30,924 nucleotides of DNA, taken from contig JAEZGJ010000107.1 of the NCBI GenBank assembly GCA_023416965.1, positions 1 to 30,924 of the forward strand, read 5' to 3'. The position numbers and the translations under genes were made by a program. The notes under the pieces were generated by a model, which saw only the letters and a program-made list of their open reading frames with translations, ran no database searches and had not been told where the DNA came from. This DNA comes from Pseudomonadota bacterium (GTDB lineage: Bacteria > Pseudomonadota > Alphaproteobacteria > Rhizobiales > Phreatobacteraceae). Shown here one piece after another: positions 1 to 7,572 of this stretch (position 1 is the first letter of the stretch; every line of letters begins with the position of its first letter).

Positions 1-790
1 GCGGGCCGGCGAGACGCTCGACGCCGGCGGGAGCGGCGGCCTCGGGCAGGTCCTCGACCATCGGCTTCTCGGAGGCGCCGAGATCGATGCCCGACGAGCC
101 CTGGGCGCGGCCGATGCCGTCGATGGCGGCGCGGGCGATCAGGTCGCAGTAGAGCGAGATGGCGCGGCCGGCATCGTCATTGCCCGGGATCGGATAGGTG
201 ATGCCGTCAGGATCGCAGTTGGTATCGACGATGGCGACCACCGGAATGCCGAGGCGCTTGGCCTCGAGGATGGCAATCGCCTCCTTGTTGGTGTCGATCA
301 CGAACATCAGGTCCGGCACGCCGCCCATGTCCTTGATGCCGCCGAGGGCGCGCTCGAGCTTCTCCTTCTCGCGGGCGAGAGTGAGGGCTTCCTTCTTGGT
401 GTAGCCGGCGCCGCCCGAGGCCAGGGCCTCGTCCAGCTTGCGCAGGCGCGAGATCGAACCGGACACGGTCTTCCAGTTGGTCATCGTGCCGCCGAGCCAG
501 CGGGAGTTCACGTAGTACTGGGCGCACTGCTTGGCACCGGCGGCGATCGCCTCCTGGGCCTGGCGCTTGGTGCCGACGAAGAGCACGCGGCCGCCCTTGG
601 CCACCGTATCAGACACGGCGACGAGCGCGCGATGCAGCATCGGCACGGTCTGGGCGAGGTCGAGGATGTGGATGTTGTTGCGGACGCCGAAGATGTACTG
701 GTTCATCTTCGGGTTCCAGCGGTGGGCCTGATGGCCAAAGTGGCAGCCAGCTTCCAAAAGCTGACGCATGCTGAAATCGGGCAGCGCCAT
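1..790 (-). CDS. rpsB: 30S ribosomal protein S2 (C-terminus cut by window edge)
   Basis: Structural protein of the small ribosomal subunit, needed for late 30S assembly and S1 docking. Reading leftwards from the ATG at 790, the product begins MALPDFSMRQLLEAGCHFGH and continues through RWNPKM, IYFGVRN-like (IFGVRNNIHILDL), WLGGTMTNW and PDLMFVIDT, all hallmark S2 segments. 263 codons are visible with no stop; the protein runs off the left edge with an Ala/Pro/Glu-rich tail typical of alphaproteobacterial S2. A GGAG ribosome-binding site lies 7 nt before the ATG. The gene is preceded by a hairpin-rich leader and its own promoter (separate entries). tsf would be expected just beyond the edge but cannot be seen. 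Confidence 0.97.
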   Translation of the reverse strand, partial: MALPDFSMRQLLEAGCHFGHQAHRWNPKMNQYIFGVRNNIHILDLAQTVPMLHRALVAVSDTVAKGGRVLFVGTKRQAQEAIAAGAKQCAQYYVNSRWLGGTMTNWKTVSGSISRLRKLDEALASGGAGYTKKEALTLAREKEKLERALGGIKDMGGVPDLMFVIDTNKEAIAILEAKRLGIPVVAIVDTNCDPDGITYPIPGNDDAGRAISLYCDLIARAAIDGIGRAQGSSGIDLGASEKPMVEDLPEAAAPAGVERLAGP

Positions 791-902
791 GGGTCTTCTC
801 CGGTTGTGCCTCCGCGGACTATGGCCGGCCTCGGATGAGGCTCCGTCGCCACCGGAGCGGCAAAGGACTTTCGTCCTCAGCCGCGGGTCCGCGTGTGGAA
901 TG
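791..902 (-). promoter_or_regulatory. Structured 5' leader of rpsB with four consecutive hairpins
   Basis: Seen in sequence: four short inverted repeats follow one another between the predicted start of transcription and the rpsB ATG. They are CGCG/CGCG at 882-893 with a 4-nt loop, AGGAC/GTCCT at 864-877 (a GAAA tetraloop in the RNA sense), GCTCCG/CGGAGC at 840-858 with a 7-nt loop, and CCTC/GAGG at 829-840 with a 4-nt loop. The last two abut and share one base, so they could be alternatives. Autogenous control of rpsB through its leader is known in enterobacteria. Whether this leader binds S2 is inference; I do not recognise a named RNA family. Confidence 0.45.
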
Positions 903-908
903 GGCGGG

Positions 909-937
909 GCGATACACCAGATGGCGCCGGGATGCAA
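909..937 (-). promoter_or_regulatory. Predicted sigma70-type promoter of rpsB
   Basis: On the minus strand a TTGCAT -35 (937-932) and a TATCGC -10 (914-909) are separated by 17 nt. This would start transcription near 902, just before the hairpin series and about 112 nt ahead of the rpsB ATG. The position fits, but the -10 is only a moderate match. Confidence 0.35.
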
Positions 938-1013
938 CTGCGAGAGGACCGCTTCGACTAACCCTTCTAGCCGCTTCCTGGCCGACGCCTATCTGAACCA
1001 ACTCGGCGCAGCA

Positions 1014-1968
1014 CTATCCGACCGTTCTGATTGGGATATCAGACGCAACGATCTTGGAGACCGGAATGCCCTTTTTTTTGAAGAGGTCTTCGAAAGCGAA
1101 GCGGATTCCCAATGATCTCTGCGTGGGCCCGATTATCAGGCGTTCCACAATGTTCTGCGGTTCGATATTGGTAAGACCAATGTCGGGGCGGCTTTCCATC
1201 TTGATAGCGAAAAGACGTTCTGGTGCGCCTCTTACGCTCCTGCTCATCGGCTCTAATATCGGACTGGATGCCACGCCATCAATGTAGACGAGACGCCACT
1301 CCAGCTCCTCTGAAAATCCCTTGTGCTTGACCGCAACCAACAAACTAATAAACATCTGCGTTAAAATCTGCTTCAACATCGCGGGCTCAATCGACCTGAT
1401 GAAGTCACCATTTTCTCTGACGTTCTGGATTATTTGGCGCAACTCAGCGAGCACGTCACTATCATTGAAATAGAGTACTGGACTGCCAAACAAGCCGACG
1501 TCGCTCGTCGTCAACAGCGGCGACGCATTAAAGACCAATGCAACTGCTGCCGTACCACTTCCATAGCCTCGCCACATCGAAAGACGGCCCAAATCGTCTT
1601 CGTTGTCATGGTGCTCCGAAATGCACGAATGTATGTATGTAGATAGTAATGATCCTTTTGTTTATCAAAATGACTGATGGCAGCCAGGGCGGCGCCATCA
1701 CAACACTCGTCAAGAACAGAGATAAACTCTTCTTTACCCGATGAAATACGTCATGTAATATGTCATAACCGTGCTGGACTTCACGGTAATCATTCATATT
1801 GCGGACGTTTCTCATCCAGAATCGTCCTTTTTCCACAATCTCAAACGCAGCATCAGCTGTCGTGTAGTGCACAAATCGTGTAGATGGTGATACTGCTCGT
1901 CTCCGATGCGTTGCGGTCGGGAGAAAAATTTCGCCGATCCGCATGGCAAATTCATATGCGCTATCCAT
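1014..1968 (-). pseudogene. DUF2971 family gene broken by two frameshifts
   Basis: Reading leftwards from ATG 1968 (GGAGGA Shine-Dalgarno at 1981-1976, 7-nt spacing), the first frame gives RFVHYTTADAAFEIVEKG and NMNDYREVQHGYDIL, the N-terminal signature of DUF2971 proteins. Near 1732-1740 the family-like sequence moves to a second frame (EEFISVLDECCDGAALAAI, then HYYLHTYI). At about 1629-1640 it moves to a third frame (SCISEHHDNEDDLGRLSMWR, then GYGSG), which runs to the stop at 1014-1016. Both shifts are of the type produced by losing one base, or four. The second lies on three tandem ACAT copies, where one more copy would restore the frame. Joined, the product would be about 320 residues, a plausible full length for the family, whose function is uncharacterised. 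Base composition is far more AT-rich than its neighbours, suggesting recent acquisition. Pieces read individually look like two separate short proteins. Confidence 0.8.
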
Positions 1969-1989
1969 TGGTGAGTCCTCCAATGGAAG

Positions 1990-2017
1990 ATGATATTTGA
2001 CATCTCCGTCGAGTCAA
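1990..2017 (-). promoter_or_regulatory. Promoter of the DUF2971 gene
   Basis: On the minus strand a TTGACT -35 (2017-2012) and TATCAT -10 (1995-1990), each 5/6 to consensus, are 16 nt apart. Transcription would start near 1983, two bases before the Shine-Dalgarno, giving an unusually short leader of about 15 nt. This is the best-matching promoter in the window and sits in AT-rich DNA. The 1984-2116 gap holds nothing else I can recognise. Confidence 0.55.
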
Positions 2018-2116
2018 AGTCACATCAATGAATGCGTTCGTTACTAAACGCAGTTCGATGACTAATGCGCTTCGAAAAACTTGGATCTGGTGACGGCAGC
2101 GAAACGCGAGTCACTA

Positions 2117-2767
2117 TCACGCCAGCAGCGCCGCCACCATCTCCGGCAGATCCTGCGGCCGCTGGCAGATCACCGTCGCGCCGGCCTCCCTGAGTTCCAC
2201 CACGCCGCCATAGCCCCAGGCGACGCCGATGGAGGCGATGCCGTGGCGCTGCGCCGCGTGGATGTCGTGCATCCGGTCGCCGATCATCACGGTGTCGGCG
2301 GGGTCGATGCCCTGTTCGGCGATGATCTTGGCGATGATGTCGGCCTTGTCGTCGAGGCTGCCGTCGAGGGCCGCGCCGTAAACGCGCTGGAAATGCGGCG
2401 CATAGCCGAAGCGTTCGACGATGGGGACGGCATAGGGCTCCGGCTTGGCGGTGCAGACGAACATGCGATCCGACGCCGCGCGGATGGCGCCGACGGCCTC
2501 GGGCATGCCGGGATAGAGCGAGAGGTCGTACATGCCGCCGGCGCGGTAATGCACCCGGTAGCGCTCGACCGCGGCCTCCGCATCCGCCCCCTCCCCCATC
2601 ACCTTCGGAAAGGACAGACGCAGGGCCGGGCCGATGATCCAGCCGAGCGTCTCGTAGGGCGGCGGCTCATGGCCGAGATCGGCCAGCGCCTTGCGGAACG
2701 AGCCGATGATTCCCAGCGCGGGATCGGTGAGGGTCCCGTCGAGGTCGAAGAGCACGGTGCTGGGCAT
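2117..2767 (-). CDS. HAD-superfamily phosphatase, phosphoglycolate phosphatase-like
   Basis: A 216-residue haloacid-dehalogenase-fold hydrolase. The N-terminus carries motif I as FDLDGTLTD (nucleophile Asp 8 and general acid Asp 10). Motif III appears as the Lys in CTAKPEP, and motif IV as MIGDRMHD, which holds the Mg2+ aspartates. A helical cap lies between motifs I and III, as in the Gph/PpaX group. The likely role is removing phosphate from a small metabolite such as 2-phosphoglycolate; the substrate is inferred from family only. The ATG at 2767 is chosen because motif I then starts about 7 residues in; a start at 2803 would add 12 poorly conserved residues. It is transcribed away from the neighbouring MOSC gene. 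Confidence 0.85.
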   Translation of the reverse strand: MPSTVLFDLDGTLTDPALGIIGSFRKALADLGHEPPPYETLGWIIGPALRLSFPKVMGEGADAEAAVERYRVHYRAGGMYDLSLYPGMPEAVGAIRAASDRMFVCTAKPEPYAVPIVERFGYAPHFQRVYGAALDGSLDDKADIIAKIIAEQGIDPADTVMIGDRMHDIHAAQRHGIASIGVAWGYGGVVELREAGATVICQRPQDLPEMVAALLA

Positions 2768-2892
2768 CCCGCCTGAATAGGGCCGTCGCTTCGCCCCGTC
2801 CATGGCCGCCGCCGCAGGGCCCTCGTCCGGGGCCGGAGGATGACAGGACGCAGCCGCCCGTGCACAAGGCGCCTTTCACGCAGGGGCTCGCC

Positions 2893-3429
2893 ATGGGCAA
2901 GGTCATTTCCGTCAGCCTCGATCGTCGGCACCGGTTCTCCAAGGCCTCAGTCCCGGAGATCACGCTCATCGCCGGCGAGGGCGTGGCTGGCGACGCCCAT
3001 TGCGGCGTCACGGTCAAGCATCGCTCCCGCGCCCGCTTCAACCCGACACTGCCCAATCTCCGGCAGGTCCACCTCATCCATGCCGAGCTCTTCGACGAGC
3101 TCGCGGCCAAGGGTTTCGCCGTGCGGCCGGCCGAGCTGGGGGAGAACATCACGACGACGGGGATCGACCTCCTGGCGCTGCCGACCGGCGCGCGCCTCGC
3201 CATCGGCGAGGCCGTCATCGAGGTGACCGGGCTGCGCAATCCCTGCATCCAGATCGACCGCTTCCAGGACGGGCTGATGCAGGCGACCCTCGACCGAGAC
3301 GCCGAGGGCAATCTCATCCGCAAGGCGGGGATCATGGGAATCGTCATCGCCGGCGGCAGCGTCCGGCCGGGCGATTCCATCGCCGTGACCCTGCCGGAGG
3401 GACCGCACCGCCCCCTCGAGAAGGTCTGA
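2893..3429 (+). CDS. MOSC domain-containing protein
   Basis: A 178-residue stand-alone MOSC (molybdenum cofactor sulfurase C-terminal) protein. Recognisable segments are GEGVAGDAHCG near the N-terminus, RQVHLIHAEL, ELGENITTTGIDL, and LRNPC with the conserved Cys, followed by a GDSI segment near the end. Stand-alone MOSC proteins are thought to handle sulfur or molybdenum cofactor (YiiM-like proteins reduce N-hydroxylated substrates); which applies here is unknown. The ATG at 2893 is preferred because AGGGG lies 7 nt upstream. A GTG at 2860 in the same frame would add 11 residues. It diverges from the HAD phosphatase and is followed by the SDR gene after 76 nt. Confidence 0.85.
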   Translation: MGKVISVSLDRRHRFSKASVPEITLIAGEGVAGDAHCGVTVKHRSRARFNPTLPNLRQVHLIHAELFDELAAKGFAVRPAELGENITTTGIDLLALPTGARLAIGEAVIEVTGLRNPCIQIDRFQDGLMQATLDRDAEGNLIRKAGIMGIVIAGGSVRPGDSIAVTLPEGPHRPLEKV

Positions 3430-3505
3430 GCGCCTCGCGCCCCCCTCCCCGCGTCGGCGCATCTGGTCTAGAAGCGCCTTCTGTATCGACAGTCAGGAGA
3501 TCACC

Positions 3506-4321
3506 ATGGGCGCACTGGACGGCAAGGTTGCCATCGTCACGGGAGCCGCGCGCGGCATCGGCAAGGCCATTGCGCAGCGGTTTGCGGCCGAGGGCGCGAG
3601 CGTGGTCCTCTCGGACATCGACGCCACGGCCGGCAAGGCCACCGCGGACGAGATCGGCAAGACCGGCAAGACCGCCTTCGTCGCCTGCGACGTCGGCGAT
3701 GCCGCCTCGGTCGCCACGCTCGTGGACGGCGCCCGGAAGGCTTTCGGCGGCGACATCGACATTCTCGTCAACAATGCCGGAATCGTCCATTCCGCCGAAT
3801 TCCTCGACCTTGCCGAGGCCGATTTCGACAAGGTCCTGCGGGTGAACCTCAAGGGTTCCTTCCTGGTCGGTCAGGCGGTCGCGCGGCGCATGGTCGAGCA
3901 GGTCAAGGCAGGCAAGGCGCCCGGCGCCATCGTCAACATGAGCTCGGTCAATGCCCGGCTCGCCATAGTCAACCAGACGCCCTACTGCGTCTCCAAGGGC
4001 GGCGTCAGCCAGCTCACCAACGTCATGGCCCTCGGCCTCTCCGAGCATGGCATCCGCGTCAACGCCATCGGCCCGGGCTCCATCGCCACCGAGATGCTGG
4101 CGAGCGTCAACACCGACAAGGCGGCCCGCCACCGGCTGTTCTCGCGCACGCCGCTGCGTCGCCTCGGCGAGCCTGACGAAATCGCCAAGGTCGCAGTGTT
4201 CCTCGCCTCCGACGCCGCGAGCTACATCACCGGCCAGACCATCTATGCCGACGGCGGCCGGCGCGGGCTGAACTACACGGTGCCGGGGCAGGATGGCGCG
4301 CCGACCTGCCGCCGGCCCTGA
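3506..4321 (+). CDS. SDR-family NAD(P)-dependent oxidoreductase
   Basis: A 271-residue classical short-chain dehydrogenase/reductase. It has the cofactor motif TGAARGIG at residues 12-19, the NNAG motif at 89-92, catalytic Ser147, and Tyr160-x3-Lys164 in PYCVSKGG. The Asp in VVLSDID after strand 2 favours NAD(H) over NADP(H). The C-terminus has the usual ITGQTIYADGG followed by a tail. Substrate cannot be inferred. The start is well supported by a GGAG 7 nt upstream. The tail (NYTVPGQDGAPTCRRP) is longer than usual for close relatives and overlaps the region coding in another frame for the N-terminus of the next protein, so a sequencing or real indel near 4280-4305 is possible. Confidence 0.92.
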   Translation: MGALDGKVAIVTGAARGIGKAIAQRFAAEGASVVLSDIDATAGKATADEIGKTGKTAFVACDVGDAASVATLVDGARKAFGGDIDILVNNAGIVHSAEFLDLAEADFDKVLRVNLKGSFLVGQAVARRMVEQVKAGKAPGAIVNMSSVNARLAIVNQTPYCVSKGGVSQLTNVMALGLSEHGIRVNAIGPGSIATEMLASVNTDKAARHRLFSRTPLRRLGEPDEIAKVAVFLASDAASYITGQTIYADGGRRGLNYTVPGQDGAPTCRRP

Positions 4322-4464
4322 GGGCGGCGCTGGAGGGCCTCGCCGGCCGCTTCGGCGGCCGGGACCTCGCGGCGGCGAGCGCCCGTCTCACCGCGGATTA
4401 CCGCGCCGGCCGCGGCTCCCGGCTGCCGGGGCCCGTCGACCTTGCGGCCTATGCCGTCGCCCGC

Positions 4465-5274
4465 ATGCCGGCGACCTATGCCGCCTGCGCCGCCGCGTTC
4501 GCCGAGGCGGCGGAGCGGATCGACTGTGCCCCGCGCACCATCCTCGACATCGGCTGCGGACCTGGCACCGCGACCTGGGCCGCGCTGGATGCCTTTCCGA
4601 GCCTTGATCGCGCCACGCTGCGCGACGCCCATGCCGGCATGGTCTCGCTCGGCCGGGAGCTGGCGGCGGAGGGCCCGCCTTTGCTCTCGGGCGCCGACTG
4701 GCAGACCGGACGTGTCGGCGGCGACCTCCCCACCGCCGACCTCGTCGTTGCGAGCTACGCCCTGAACGAACTGAAGCCCGCCGAGGTGGCGTTCGCCGCG
4801 CGGAGCCTCTGGGCCGCGGCAGGCCAGATCCTCGTTCTCGTCGAGCCCGGAACGCCCGCCGGCTTCGCGGTCATCGCCGCCGCGCGTGCCGCGCTTGTCG
4901 CCAATCAGGCGCAGATCGCCGCGCCCTGCCCTGGGAACGTCGTCTGCCCGGTCGCGCCGCCCGACTGGTGCCATTTCTCCGCCCGCCTGCCGCGCCTGCG
5001 CGCCCACAGGGCCGCCAAGGGCGCCGACGTGCCCTTCGAGGACGAGCGTTATGCCTACCTCGTGGCGGTCCGGCCCGGCATCGCCGTGGTCCCCGCGGCG
5101 TCGCGCATCCTGCGCCCGCCCCGCGCGGACAAGGCCGGCACGACCTTCGCCCTTTGCACGCCTGCGGGTGCCGTCTCCCGCACCGTGGCGAGCCGGGACC
5201 GCGAGGCCCACCGCTTGACGCGGCGGCTAGGTTGGGGCGACGCTTTCGACATCGAGCCCCCGGAGCCGCCATGA
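4465..5274 (+). CDS. Rsm22-family small-subunit-associated methyltransferase
   Basis: A SAM-dependent methyltransferase-fold protein of the Rsm22 family (mitochondrial ribosome small subunit assembly factor and its bacterial relatives). The SAM-binding motif is DIGCGPGTATWAAL. Motif-IV-like VVASYALNEL follows, then the CP-x4-CP-x4-DWCHF Cys cluster that in the family may bind an iron-sulfur cluster, and RLRAHRAAKGADVPFEDE. The ATG at 4465 is the only ATG in frame. Clear family-like sequence (LPPALRAALEGLAGRF, then DLAAASARLTADYRAG) continues upstream in frame to about 4294 without any ATG, GTG or TTG. The true protein is therefore probably about 50 residues longer, reached by an unusual start or a frameshift (see findings). 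Its stop overlaps the next ATG as ATGA. Confidence 0.85.
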   Translation: MPATYAACAAAFAEAAERIDCAPRTILDIGCGPGTATWAALDAFPSLDRATLRDAHAGMVSLGRELAAEGPPLLSGADWQTGRVGGDLPTADLVVASYALNELKPAEVAFAARSLWAAAGQILVLVEPGTPAGFAVIAAARAALVANQAQIAAPCPGNVVCPVAPPDWCHFSARLPRLRAHRAAKGADVPFEDERYAYLVAVRPGIAVVPAASRILRPPRADKAGTTFALCTPAGAVSRTVASRDREAHRLTRRLGWGDAFDIEPPEPP

Positions 5275-5519
5275 CACGCCGGACCGTTGTCGCCCTCGTG
5301 CTTCTGTCTGCCCTCGCGCCGCTGCCGGCGCTGGGCCAGGCCGAGAACCTGTCCTTCTCGCAGCGGATGAGCATCTACCGCGCCTGCAAGCCGGACCTGG
5401 ACGCCAAGTGCCCCAGCGCCGGCACGGATTCGGCCAGGGTCTCCGCCTGCCTGCGTAGCAATCAGGCGCAGCTCTCGCAATCGTGCACCACGGCCATCCG
5501 GCAGGCGGGGCTGCGCTGA
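5271..5519 (+). CDS. Small secreted cysteine-rich repeat protein
   Basis: An 82-residue protein with an N-terminal signal peptide (RRTVVALVLLSALAPLPALG, likely cleaved after ALGQA). The mature region has four cysteines in ACKPDLDAKC, then ACLRSN and LSQSCTTAI. This C-x5-8-C-x-n-C-L-x-n-LS-x2-C layout matches the Cys-rich Golgi-protein-like repeat found in many short periplasmic alphaproteobacterial proteins. Two disulfides in the periplasm are likely. Function is unknown. The start is fixed by the ATGA overlap with the upstream gene, suggesting translational coupling. Confidence 0.75.
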   Translation: MTRRTVVALVLLSALAPLPALGQAENLSFSQRMSIYRACKPDLDAKCPSAGTDSARVSACLRSNQAQLSQSCTTAIRQAGLR

Positions 5520-5600
5520 GGACGGCACCGCTGCCCTGCGCCCCGCGCCGTTGACCCGCTGCGCCCGAAGAGCCGATAGGCAGGCATCGGGAGTGCTCTG

Positions 5601-6494
5601 ATGCTCGTCATGCCCTGGCTCTGGGCCGTCTTCACCGTCATCGCGGCCGCCGCCCAGACTGCGCGCAACGCCCTGCAGCGCAGCCTCACCGAAAGGCTGG
5701 GGACGATCGGCGCCACGCACGTCCGCTTCCTCTACGGCTTTCCCTTCGCGCTGATCTTCCTAGGCCTCGTCCATCTCGCCGTGCCGGCCCGGGCGCCGGC
5801 TGTCTCCGGCGCCTTCCTCGCCTGGACGCTCGCCGGCGCCCTGGCGCAGATCGGCGCCACAGCCCTGATGCTGGCCGCCATGCGCGAGCGCTCCTTCGTC
5901 GTCACCACCGCCTACACGAAGACCGAGCCGGTGCTGGTCGCCCTCTTCGGCGTCGTCCTTCTCGGCGATCACCTGACCGGCTGGGCCTGGAGCGCCATCC
6001 TCGTCGCCACGACCGGCATCGTCCTCATGTCGTGGAAGCCGGGCACCGAACAGTCGCTGCGCCCGGCGGTGCTCGGCATCGTCTCCGCGGCATTGTTCGG
6101 GCTTGCCTCGGTGGGCTTCCGCGGCGCCATCCGCACGCTCGACACGGACAGCTTCCTGCTCGCGGCCACAACCACCCTCGCCTGGAGCCTCGCCATCCAG
6201 ACCGCGGTGCTCACCGCCTATCTCGCCGTCATGGACCGGCCCGGCCTCATGACGATCTTCCGGGCCTGGCGGCCCTCCGTCGCAGCCGGCTTCCTCGGCG
6301 CCTTCGCCTCACAGTTCTGGTTCCTCGCCTTCGCCCTGGAGACGGTTGCCAAGGTGCGTACCCTCGCGCTCGTCGAGGTGCTCTTCGCCGGGATCGTCTC
6401 GGGCGCCATCATCAAACAGGCGACGAGTCCGCGGGAGGGACTCGCCATCGCGTTGATCGTCGGCGGCGTCGCCCTCCTGCTCAGTCTCGGCTGA
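5601..6494 (+). CDS. DMT-superfamily (EamA) membrane transporter
   Basis: A 297-residue inner-membrane protein with about ten hydrophobic helices arranged as two EamA repeats. The first repeat ends around the TAYTKTEPVLVALFGVVLLG segment and the second with VRTLALVEVLFAGIVSG, where a conserved TEP/VEV motif starts the last helices of each half. Members export metabolites or amino acids; the substrate is not readable. GGGAG lies upstream of ATG 5601. The 3' end overlaps the 3' end of the convergent purK gene by 14 bp, so neither gene has room for a terminator. Confidence 0.88.
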   Translation: MLVMPWLWAVFTVIAAAAQTARNALQRSLTERLGTIGATHVRFLYGFPFALIFLGLVHLAVPARAPAVSGAFLAWTLAGALAQIGATALMLAAMRERSFVVTTAYTKTEPVLVALFGVVLLGDHLTGWAWSAILVATTGIVLMSWKPGTEQSLRPAVLGIVSAALFGLASVGFRGAIRTLDTDSFLLAATTTLAWSLAIQTAVLTAYLAVMDRPGLMTIFRAWRPSVAAGFLGAFASQFWFLAFALETVAKVRTLALVEVLFAGIVSGAIIKQATSPREGLAIALIVGGVALLLSLG

Positions 6495-7572
6495 GCGGCG
6501 ACAGCCGTGTTACGTGCCCCATCTTGCGGCCCTCGCGCTGGTCGCGCTTGCCGTAGAGGTGCAGCACGCTGCCTTCCTCGGCCGCAAGGCGGCGCCAGTT
6601 CTCGACATCGTCGCCGATGAGGTTCTGCATCACCGCGTCGGAATGGCGCGAGGTCGAGCCGAGCGGCAGGCCCGCCACCGCCCGCATGTGGTTCTCGAAC
6701 TGCGAGCAATGGCAGGCGGCCTCGGTCCAGTGGCCGGAATTGTGGACGCGCGGAGCCATCTCGTTGAGGAGGAGCTGGCCTTCGCCGGTGACGAAGAGCT
6801 CCACGGCGAGCACCCCGACATAGTCGAGTTTCTCGGCCAGGACCGTGCCGGTGAGCGCGGCACGCGCGCCCAGCGACACGTCGATGGCGGCAGGAACCGT
6901 CGATGTCCTGAGGATGCCGCCGCGGTGGACGTTCTCCACCGGGTCGTAGTGACGGATCTCGCCGTCGGCGCCGCGCACGACGAGCACGGAAATCTCGCGC
7001 TCGAAGGGCACGAAGGCCTCCAGGATCGCCGGCTGGTGGCCGATGGCGGCGAGGGCGCGGGCGGCATCGTCGCCGGCCCGGATGACCACCTGCCCCTTAC
7101 CGTCGTAGCCGAAGCGCCGGGTCTTCAGCACCGCCGGCCGGCCGATCCTCTCCAGCGCCCGCACGAGATCGTCGACGGAATCAATCGGCGCGAAATCGGG
7201 CACGGCGAGGCCGCATTCCCGCGCGAAGCTCTTTTCCCTGACCCGGTCCTGCGACACGGTCAGGGCCATCGGCCCCGGTCGTACCGGCAGGCGGCTCGCC
7301 AGGAAATCGGCGGCCCGCGCCGGCACATTCTCGAACTCATAGGTGACGATGTCGACGTCGCCGGCGAAACGCGCCAGCGCCTCCTCGTCGGAATAGTCAG
7401 CCTCGGTGATGCGACGGACGACATCGAAGGCCGGGCTCTCGGGCTCGGGCGCGAAGACCTGGCAGCGCAGGCCGAGCCGTGCGCCGGCGAGAGCCAGCAT
7501 GCGGCCGAGCTGGCCGCCACCGAGAATGCCGATGATCTGGTCGGGGCCGACCGAACGGTCAGGCGTCGTCAC
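6481..7572 (-). CDS. purK: N5-carboxyaminoimidazole ribonucleotide synthase
   Basis: ATP-grasp enzyme converting AIR, bicarbonate and ATP to N5-CAIR in de novo purine synthesis. The N-terminal nucleotide loop is IGILGGGQLGRMLALA. The ATP-grasp core shows VLKTRRFGYDGKGQ, an EAFVPFEREISV segment and the Mg2+-binding NEMAPRVHNSGHWT. At 363 residues it is the usual length. The start is the GTG at 7572, supported by GGAG 7 nt upstream and by a 14-bp overlap with the end of purE, which implies translational coupling. Cytoplasmic; it feeds PurE directly. Confidence 0.96.
   Translation of the reverse strand: MTTPDRSVGPDQIIGILGGGQLGRMLALAGARLGLRCQVFAPEPESPAFDVVRRITEADYSDEEALARFAGDVDIVTYEFENVPARAADFLASRLPVRPGPMALTVSQDRVREKSFARECGLAVPDFAPIDSVDDLVRALERIGRPAVLKTRRFGYDGKGQVVIRAGDDAARALAAIGHQPAILEAFVPFEREISVLVVRGADGEIRHYDPVENVHRGGILRTSTVPAAIDVSLGARAALTGTVLAEKLDYVGVLAVELFVTGEGQLLLNEMAPRVHNSGHWTEAACHCSQFENHMRAVAGLPLGSTSRHSDAVMQNLIGDDVENWRRLAAEEGSVLHLYGKRDQREGRKMGHVTRLSPLSRD

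Noticed and set aside
862..882. CTGAGGACGAAAGTCC in the rpsB leader resembling a hammerhead ribozyme core
   Set aside because: The CUGAUGA core and three-stem layout are absent; it is simply a GAAA-loop hairpin.
791..1013. Possible tRNA or attachment site next to the foreign patch
   Set aside because: No T-loop (GTTCGA-type) with matching acceptor stem is present on either strand, and no duplicated ends flank the patch.
2081..2776. Long plus-strand open frame opposite the HAD phosphatase
   Set aside because: His/Arg/Asp-rich antisense shadow with no recognisable motif; the opposite strand has all HAD motifs.
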